A DNA stretch of 64,000 bases. It comes from Paramarasmius palmivorus (taxonomy: Eukaryota; Basidiomycota; Agaricomycetes; Agaricales; Marasmiaceae). The position numbers were made by a program, and so were the translations under genes. The stretch's first letter is position 1; every line of letters begins with the position of its first letter. Shown here piece by piece: positions 58,285 to 64,000 of the stretch. Location of the stretch: assembly GCA_037176845.1 (NCBI GenBank), contig JAYKXP010000092.1:62001-126000 (forward strand), read 5' to 3'. The notes beneath the pieces were generated by a model. That model was not told the DNA's origin. It made no database searches and saw nothing but the letters and a program-made list of their open reading frames with translations.

Positions 58285-58838
58285 CAGACGATGCGTTCAC
58301 GTTTCCTTTACGGTTTCCTTTCTTGGTTTCTTGTATACCGCTCATGGACGGCCGAGATCTACATAGAATTGTATCACTATAACTTCTTGACTCATTGATA
58401 TCGTACATTCTACTTCGACCAGTATAGATACCTCTAATGGATGTTGATAATTTTGAATGACAATGGCCAGCCACCATCGCTTCGGATGTCGTGTAGCATC
58501 AAGATCGTACCTTGGAGATCATTTGAGGTCAAGCATTAGCTGACAACAGATACAGTAGAACCTTGTTCTTTACGAGCACTTAGATTAAGTTCATCATGGC
58601 TCCGCGATACCCCGACTTGCCAAAACAAATGACCGTACAGCACGAAGATCGAGGCCCCAGCTCATCTAACACCGCCATGAATTTCCCAGACCTAGAAGAT
58701 GATGCCACCTGTGTGTGTTCGACTAAGTGCCGTGGATATTGGATGACATTGCAATGCGACCTTGGCTAGTTGAATCACAATGTTCCGGAGCCTTTATGTC
58801 ATGTCGCATTCTAATTCATCTTGGACCCACGAAAGATG
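58285..58838. other. intergenic, nothing recognised
   Basis: 3' flanks of the F-box gene and the NmrA-like gene, which converge here. Confidence 0.5.
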
Positions 58839-59776
58839 TTACATCATAGAAGTGAACTTCTTCCATACATGCCCTTGCCAAAGATCATTGTCCAATGCAT
58901 CTTGCAACCCACTAATAGCGTAATCCCATCGTGAACTGCCCTTTCCCGCTTCTGCCAGCCAGCCGATTTGATTTTTGGCCTCGTTGTGCGGACCACCAGG
59001 TAACCTATCCACAAATACGACTTCCTTATCGAGCCGTTTGGCGATTTCCGCTAGTGTAACGGTGTCGCCTTCAATTCGGAATGAGCGGCTGTGGAGCTGC
59101 GCAGGTGTGAGAGTCGTAAGCGTGTACGCGACGAAGCCTAATGAGTGAGAGTCAGAGTCAGATGATACCAAAGAAAACCATGTTCAGCCTACCACCGATA
59201 TCTTCTTCGTGAGTCAAACCAACCGGCGTTTCTCCCTTTCCGAGAATGTTGATTTTCCCGTTCTCATCGTAGCCTGTTAGCCAGTTCATCCACTGGAAGA
59301 ATGCTCCGACCTATCGGAGAGGTTAACATTTCAGCCATAACCTTTGAGTATGTCGTGGCTCACGAAATAACGAGACCAATCAACCGGTCCTTCTCTGCTT
59401 GAGGCGTCCTCTGATCTTCTACTGCAATCTTGCTAATTCCCTCCGACACAAAACCAAACTCTGACGGTACAAAGAGTTTTACCCCACTCTTCTTAGCTGC
59501 ATCCGCCAATACGCGCTGCGAGCTTATTCCGTCGGTGCCAACCAGTGAAATGAGAACCTCGATGCGGTGCTCTCGCAAGACTGCGGATACTTCGTTCACG
59601 TTCTCCAAGTCGACTTTCACAAAAGGTGCGGAGAGGGAAGCTGGAGGAGAGTATGAAGATAGTTTTCGGCTGACGATGAGGGGCTTGTAACCACCAGCGA
59701 CGAAAGCATTTAGAATAAAGGTGCCAATGTAGCCGCCAGCCCCGACGATAGCAAAACTCTTGTACGACTGAGGCAT
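58839..59776 (-). CDS. NmrA-like NAD(P)-binding reductase family protein, about 273 aa
   Basis: Exons: about 59372-59776, 59193-59310 and 58839-59137. The N-terminus has the Rossmann dinucleotide motif FAIVGAGGYIGTFILNAF and then VKVDLENVNEV...VLISLVGT and KLFVPSEFGFVSEG, typical of the NmrA/isoflavone reductase-like short-chain family. The C-terminal part has GAFFQWMNWLTG and THEEDIGGFVAYTLTT. It is likely a NAD(P)H-dependent oxidoreductase or redox sensor of unknown substrate. The first intron's donor is unclear: the best in-phase choice (GTTATT) shortens a loop by several residues relative to the family, so a further frame error there is possible. It is divergent from the P450 gene. Confidence 0.75.
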
Positions 59777-60614
59777 GATGAAGTCAATGGTGGGTTTGTA
59801 ACTCGAGTGTCGCTGCTTTTATCTGATCTTCCCGGAGAGCTACCGCCTGGTTTGCAAATCGTGCTTGACATTGAAGCGATCCTGTCCAGTTTTGCGGGTA
59901 GGCTACCGAGTTTTGGAACTTCCGTGAGTAAGGCTTTCAAAAAGTTCAAAACAATGCTTACCAACATGCTACCATGAGTCTACCACGGTACTCCCCCTCG
60001 GAGAGCCAAGGAAGCCCACATTATAAGTATGGCTAGACGTTGTGGTTGATAAGGAACCCGTCGGAATCATCCCGAATTCGGGTAGGAAAATGACGTGATA
60101 CGTCCTTGCTTCCTGCCATCATCCCGATATTTTTCTGATCAAGACGAATCCTATATAAATCGTCGAGTTTGTGAATATCATGCATTCACAGGAAGAGATG
60201 AGGTCTAGAATTCCTCAGGGAGATGGCAGTGGCCATGGAATGGTTTCGTGTTCCGCGAGTTGGAAGGTTGCAGCCTGAGGTCTACTTTTTTTTTTGTTCC
60301 TATCCATTTAACATGCTAACCTGCCAGACAGACAAACACGTGGACCATATATCATCGGGTGCATCGCTACTTCTACGCACCGGAATCATCATAGCGCTGA
60401 TTAGGTTCAACACGAGGAATCGCTTCAATGGGTGACTCATTGGGATATATAATTGTCTGGCATGCGAAGACCTTACACCACCCACGTTGACCATTTCAAT
60501 CCACCGCGTCGACACTGTACCAGTGACTGGGAACTGCCAGTCTCATTGGGTAGTATCCCTAGGAAACCCTTCATCTGCCATACAGAGCAGTCTCAAAGTC
60601 GAAGTCATTGTTCA
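59777..60614. other. 838-bp divergent promoter region between NmrA-like and P450 genes
   Basis: TATATAA occurs at about 60152 and 60445 on the plus strand. No further gene is convincing. The arrangement would allow shared control of the two oxidoreductase genes. Confidence 0.45.
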
Positions 60615-62990
60615 ATGCTCGCTTACATTCAACTTCTCTGTCTTATACCTGTCCTCCTTGTTTCTACGGTCGTCTATTCGCGTTCGAAAAGGCGTAGAAG
60701 GAATGAACATCCATTTCCTCCGGGACCAAAAGGTCTCCCCGTAATAGGCAAGTCTTGACCGCTGAATAAATTAGCAAAGCTACACGCTAATCATTCTCCA
60801 GGAAACCTGCTGGACGTTCCCAGAAGTTTCGAATGGAGAGTCTATGCCGAATGGGGCCGGCTTTATCGTGAGTGACTCTACAAACCGGTCCGTGTTCTAG
60901 TGCCTCAATCGCATGCAGAGAGCGATATCATATCTGTTACCATCCTCGGCTCCCCTGTAGTGATTCTCAACTCGCCTCAGGTCGCATCCGATCTCCTTGA
61001 GAAGAGGTCAAGTGTGTATTCTAGCAGGTAGGTCGGCCACACCTTTGTATCACCAATCGGGGCTCATAAGGGAACAGACCAACGGGGTTTGCGACTATGT
61101 TGACAGAACTGTGAGTACTGTATCGGTTTCGCTATGGCTAGATGCTTACAACTATAATCCCAGGATTGGGTCTGGATTCTGATGCCACTGAATATCCTGA
61201 CAGCGACTGAGGCTCTAGCCTTCTAGATGGAAAGACATCTTCATATTCAAGCCATACGGGAAAGAAGTCACTGAAAGTCGGAAGCTAGTACATCAAGGTC
61301 AGCCTCGAGACTTCCTGTTCAGCATTCCGTATTGATACTGAACTTGTGCCTCGTATAGAATTCAGCCCCAAAGATACATCTCGATATCAACCACATATAC
61401 GGAAGGCTGTTCGAGCGTTTCTATCGGACCTCCTCATCGTGAATGGGGACACCATAACGGAACAGCTTGTCGATCTTTTGAAGTAGTACGTTCCCACTGT
61501 CACCAGTAATTGAACCTAAAAGCTCATCATGCTTTTCGACACCAGCTTGCTCGGCTCGATAGCCCTTTCCACCGTATACGGCATTCCCGTGAAGGATGCT
61601 CATGACCCCTTCATCGTCGCTGCGAATAGAGCGATGATCGGTTTCACCGCTGCTGCCATTCCTGGCAAGTTCGCTGTGGTATGTACACAACTCTGAAGAA
61701 GTGCTGGTATAACTGACGCAAAGCTAGGACTGGATGCCACTACTCAGGTACATCCCATCCTGGTTTCCTGGTGCCGGATTCCAGAGGAAGGCTAAAGCAT
61801 GGAGACGAGATCTGATGTATTTTGTGGATGGACCGTTCGAGGAGGTGCATCATAGAATTGTGAGTCTCGTACTTATTCTGTCCAGTCTCCTCTGACGCCT
61901 GTCTTCGTAGGCATCTGGCCAACGTATATCCCCGTCATTTGTATCCCGTTGTTTGGATAGGCTACCGAAAGAAAGCTCTACAACGGAGGAACTAAGTTTT
62001 TTGAAGTTTGTAGCAGGTAGCCTGTTTGCGGGTACGTTACGTGCACCTACTAAAATATGTAATTCACTTGCTGACTCCCTTGAACTTAGGCGGAACGGAT
62101 ACGACAGTAACGGCTTTACATACGTTCTTCCTCGCCATGGTGCGTAATCCGGAAGTGCAGGAGAAAGCCCAGCTAGAACTGGACACTACGTTGGGGTGCG
62201 AGAGGCTACCAGATTACGAGGATATTGAGGCACTTCCGTATATAAACGCCGTGGTCTACGAAACTCTCAGGTGAGTTTCGCGTTAAACGAGCTGGACAGA
62301 TGCTAATGGTGCGGAATACTAGGTGGCAGCCTGTAACACCTCTGGGTATGCCAAGGTCCTTATTTTGGCGAGGACGACACTGACGACTATACGAATCTTA
62401 GGACCACTTAGAGCTACTACCGAGGAAGACATCTACAGAGGATACAAGATCCCAAAGGGGGCGACTGTAGTAGCGAATGCATGGTCGGTGTCGTGATGTG
62501 TCACCCTTTTTCTGAAGCCTAACGAATGTTCTATCCTCAGGGCATTTCTCCATGACAAGGAAACTTACGGCCAGGATGTAGAAGTATTCAATCCAGATCG
62601 CTGGCTCACCAAGAACGGCAGTCTCAGAAAGGATATGACATTGCCTTTCGCACAGTTCGGGTATGGCAGACGGTACGTATAACCCATCATCTCGGTGCGT
62701 CAAACTAATGCTTCTGTCGCAAAGACAATGTACCGGCCAACATGTAGCGATGTCTACACTCTTTCTTGGAATAGCATCCATTCTACACAGTTTCAATATT
62801 AGGACGGCACGAGACGCAAATGGAAACGATGTCATCCCACCATGTAACTACATCTCATCATTCCAGAAGTGAGTGCCTCTCCTCAAGCCGATTCACAATG
62901 CTAAAATGGCAATGTAGTCGACCGGCGGTGTTCCCATGTCGTATAGAAGTTCGATCAGCAACGCATGAAAGGCTCATAAAGGAGTTCTAA
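60615..62990 (+). CDS. cytochrome P450, 521 aa, sixteen exons
   Basis: Exons: 60615-60747, 60802-60867, 60919-61027, 61078-61110, 61164-61169, 61227-61297, 61359-61485, 61546-61678, 61728-61859, 61911-62031, 62090-62270, 62323-62345, 62402-62483, 62541-62672, 62725-62868 and 62918-62990. An N-terminal membrane anchor (LLCLIPVLLVSTVVYS) and PPGPKGLPVIGN hinge are followed by the I-helix AGGTDTT and the K-helix YETLRWQP (ExxR). FNPDRW (PERF-like) and the heme loop FAQFGYGRRQCTGQH complete the set. It is an ER-bound fungal monooxygenase; the substrate is unknown. The first intron has a GC donor, and exon 5 is a 6-nt micro-exon that restores the conserved ELIGW stretch. All frames close exactly. 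Confidence 0.93.
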
Positions 62991-63348
62991 TCTACGGGGG
63001 TGGTTTTGTTGATGTTCTTACATTTGCCACGTTTCACAAGCTGGTCTGTGCTGACTGTCGTCGCTTCATGTGTACTGTATCATTTACCATGCGCATCTTT
63101 TGTTTTGAGCCGCTGCAATACCATTACAAAAATGAACCCCTTCAGGCATGTGCTTCGACTAGTGTAAAAGGATGTCGTACAAGTGAAGCTCAAAGGTGCC
63201 GGTGGCAAGAGGATTGCATTGCAGGTCGGTAGTATTGTATTCCGTGGTAGACGGAGATTACATCTGCGAATCATGTGTACAGAAAAAACTCTTCTAGAAC
63301 GTAGCCGCTTCACTTTCATGGATGCAGAAATTGCCCCTAGCAGGCAAG
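62991..63348. other. intergenic between convergent genes
   Basis: 3' flanks of the P450 gene and the edge gene; nothing recognised. Confidence 0.5.
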
Positions 63349-63956
63349 CTATGTTTCGAAAAGAAACGGTGCTGGCCGGCGGCTAGTGAAAGACTTCAGG
63401 TTTGACGGCACACCAATGAAGAAACGTACTCTACCTGCAGGGTACGAAGCTTTGTCTCTTGATATCGAAGACACGAGAAATCGAAGCAAGTCTTGCGCCG
63501 AAGAGGATGTCTTCCGAGTTATACGGAGCATGCCCGGTTTGAACTTGGCAAATTGACCGCGAATGTCCAGAGCCATGGAGCCGTGGAGCACCACGGGCCA
63601 CCTGTATCGAAAAGATATGAGTTCAGTGTTCCCCGTCTGCTCAAAGTGGAAGTACCTCAGTGATCCACACACGCGTACATAAGACAAAGTACAAATATCC
63701 TCCTACGAGAAAGTGACTGGAGTCGGCCTTCCAGGCACCAACAACCATGCAGCCAAGGAGACCAAGAGCCGCGTTGTTGCTGCCTTTTCGGTGCTGTCTG
63801 TCCCTCTTTGAGGCACATAACTTAGCCAGAGACAGATGGATAAACAACTACTAACAAGAACAGCTTTTATCAGCGGGTGTCTGACTTATGTTTCAGAAGC
63901 ACTTACAAGACCATCATGGTAGTCCCCGCGGCACACATTACTTTGACGGATGCCAT
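63349..63956 (-). CDS. unidentified small protein gene near window edge, about 132 aa
   Basis: Exons 63907-63956, 63656-63803, 63435-63601 and 63349-63382 join in phase with GT-AG introns. Two or three hydrophobic stretches are visible (VMCAAGTTMMVL, AALGLLGCMVVGAW, FLVGGYLYFVLC), followed by a polar tail (GHAPYNSEDILFGARLASIS). The first Met (MASVKVM) is close to the window edge, and more upstream exons may lie outside, so the gene may be partial. I do not recognise the family. A small membrane protein is the best description. Its neighbour is the convergent P450. Confidence 0.4.
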
Positions 63957-64000
63957 GTGTGAAGCGCAGAAAGCGGCCGTTTCTGAATGGGACCATGTGC

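Noticed and set aside
61164..61260. Apparent frame break in the P450 gene after the TEL codons
   Set aside because: A 6-nt exon followed by a GTCTGG...CTAG intron restores the conserved motif and the whole frame, so no error is needed.

Overview
The window looks like a gene-dense stretch of a mushroom-forming basidiomycete (Agaricomycetes). The evidence is intron-rich genes (up to 20 exons) with introns of about 45-60 nt and GT/AG ends, a class I hydrophobin, a fungal multi-exon cytochrome P450, basidiomycete-type F-box, MYND and GATA proteins, and tRNA genes with introns. Placement near Agaricales is inference. Gene models were built by hand by joining reading frames across GT-AG (rarely GC-AG) introns, so small exon-edge errors are possible.

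Left part (1-17 kb): orphan hypothetical genes beside two dispersed-repeat clusters. One cluster ends an SMP-30/gluconolactonase-like gene. Then come a PUB-domain protein, a secreted Ser/Thr-rich protein, a 562-bp element with long terminal inverted repeats, two related Cys/His zinc-finger-like genes with a doubtful neighbour, a MYND-finger protein and an F-box gene with a one-base frame break.

Middle part (18-38 kb): a large MFS transporter with several frame breaks, convergent with an intact fucose-permease-type (FHS) sugar transporter; a 100-bp MITE-like hairpin; a class I hydrophobin; an F-box/LRR protein; a caleosin-like protein with a long Gly/Val repeat region at its N-terminus; histone H4; a coiled-coil protein; a second short protein made only of the same Gly/Val repeat; a 20-exon secreted GH92 alpha-mannosidase; and a small cysteine-rich secreted protein beside its decayed tandem copy.

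Right part (38-64 kb): tRNA-Asn and two initiator tRNA-Met genes whose exons match but whose introns differ; acetyl-CoA synthetase; two more members of the cysteine-rich secreted family; two adjacent orphan genes that may be one fusion; a C2H2 factor; a GATA factor; a second F-box gene; an NmrA-type reductase divergent from a complete P450; and an unidentified small gene at the edge.

Main points: (1) a secreted cysteine-rich family (three intact members plus one pseudogene) sharing a Cys spacing, an intron position and TATA-box promoters; (2) a Gly/Val amphipathic-type repeat found both fused to a caleosin core and alone, 3 kb apart; (3) single-base gains or losses in C/G runs that break H4, acetyl-CoA synthetase, F-box and MFS frames, which look more like consensus errors than gene decay.
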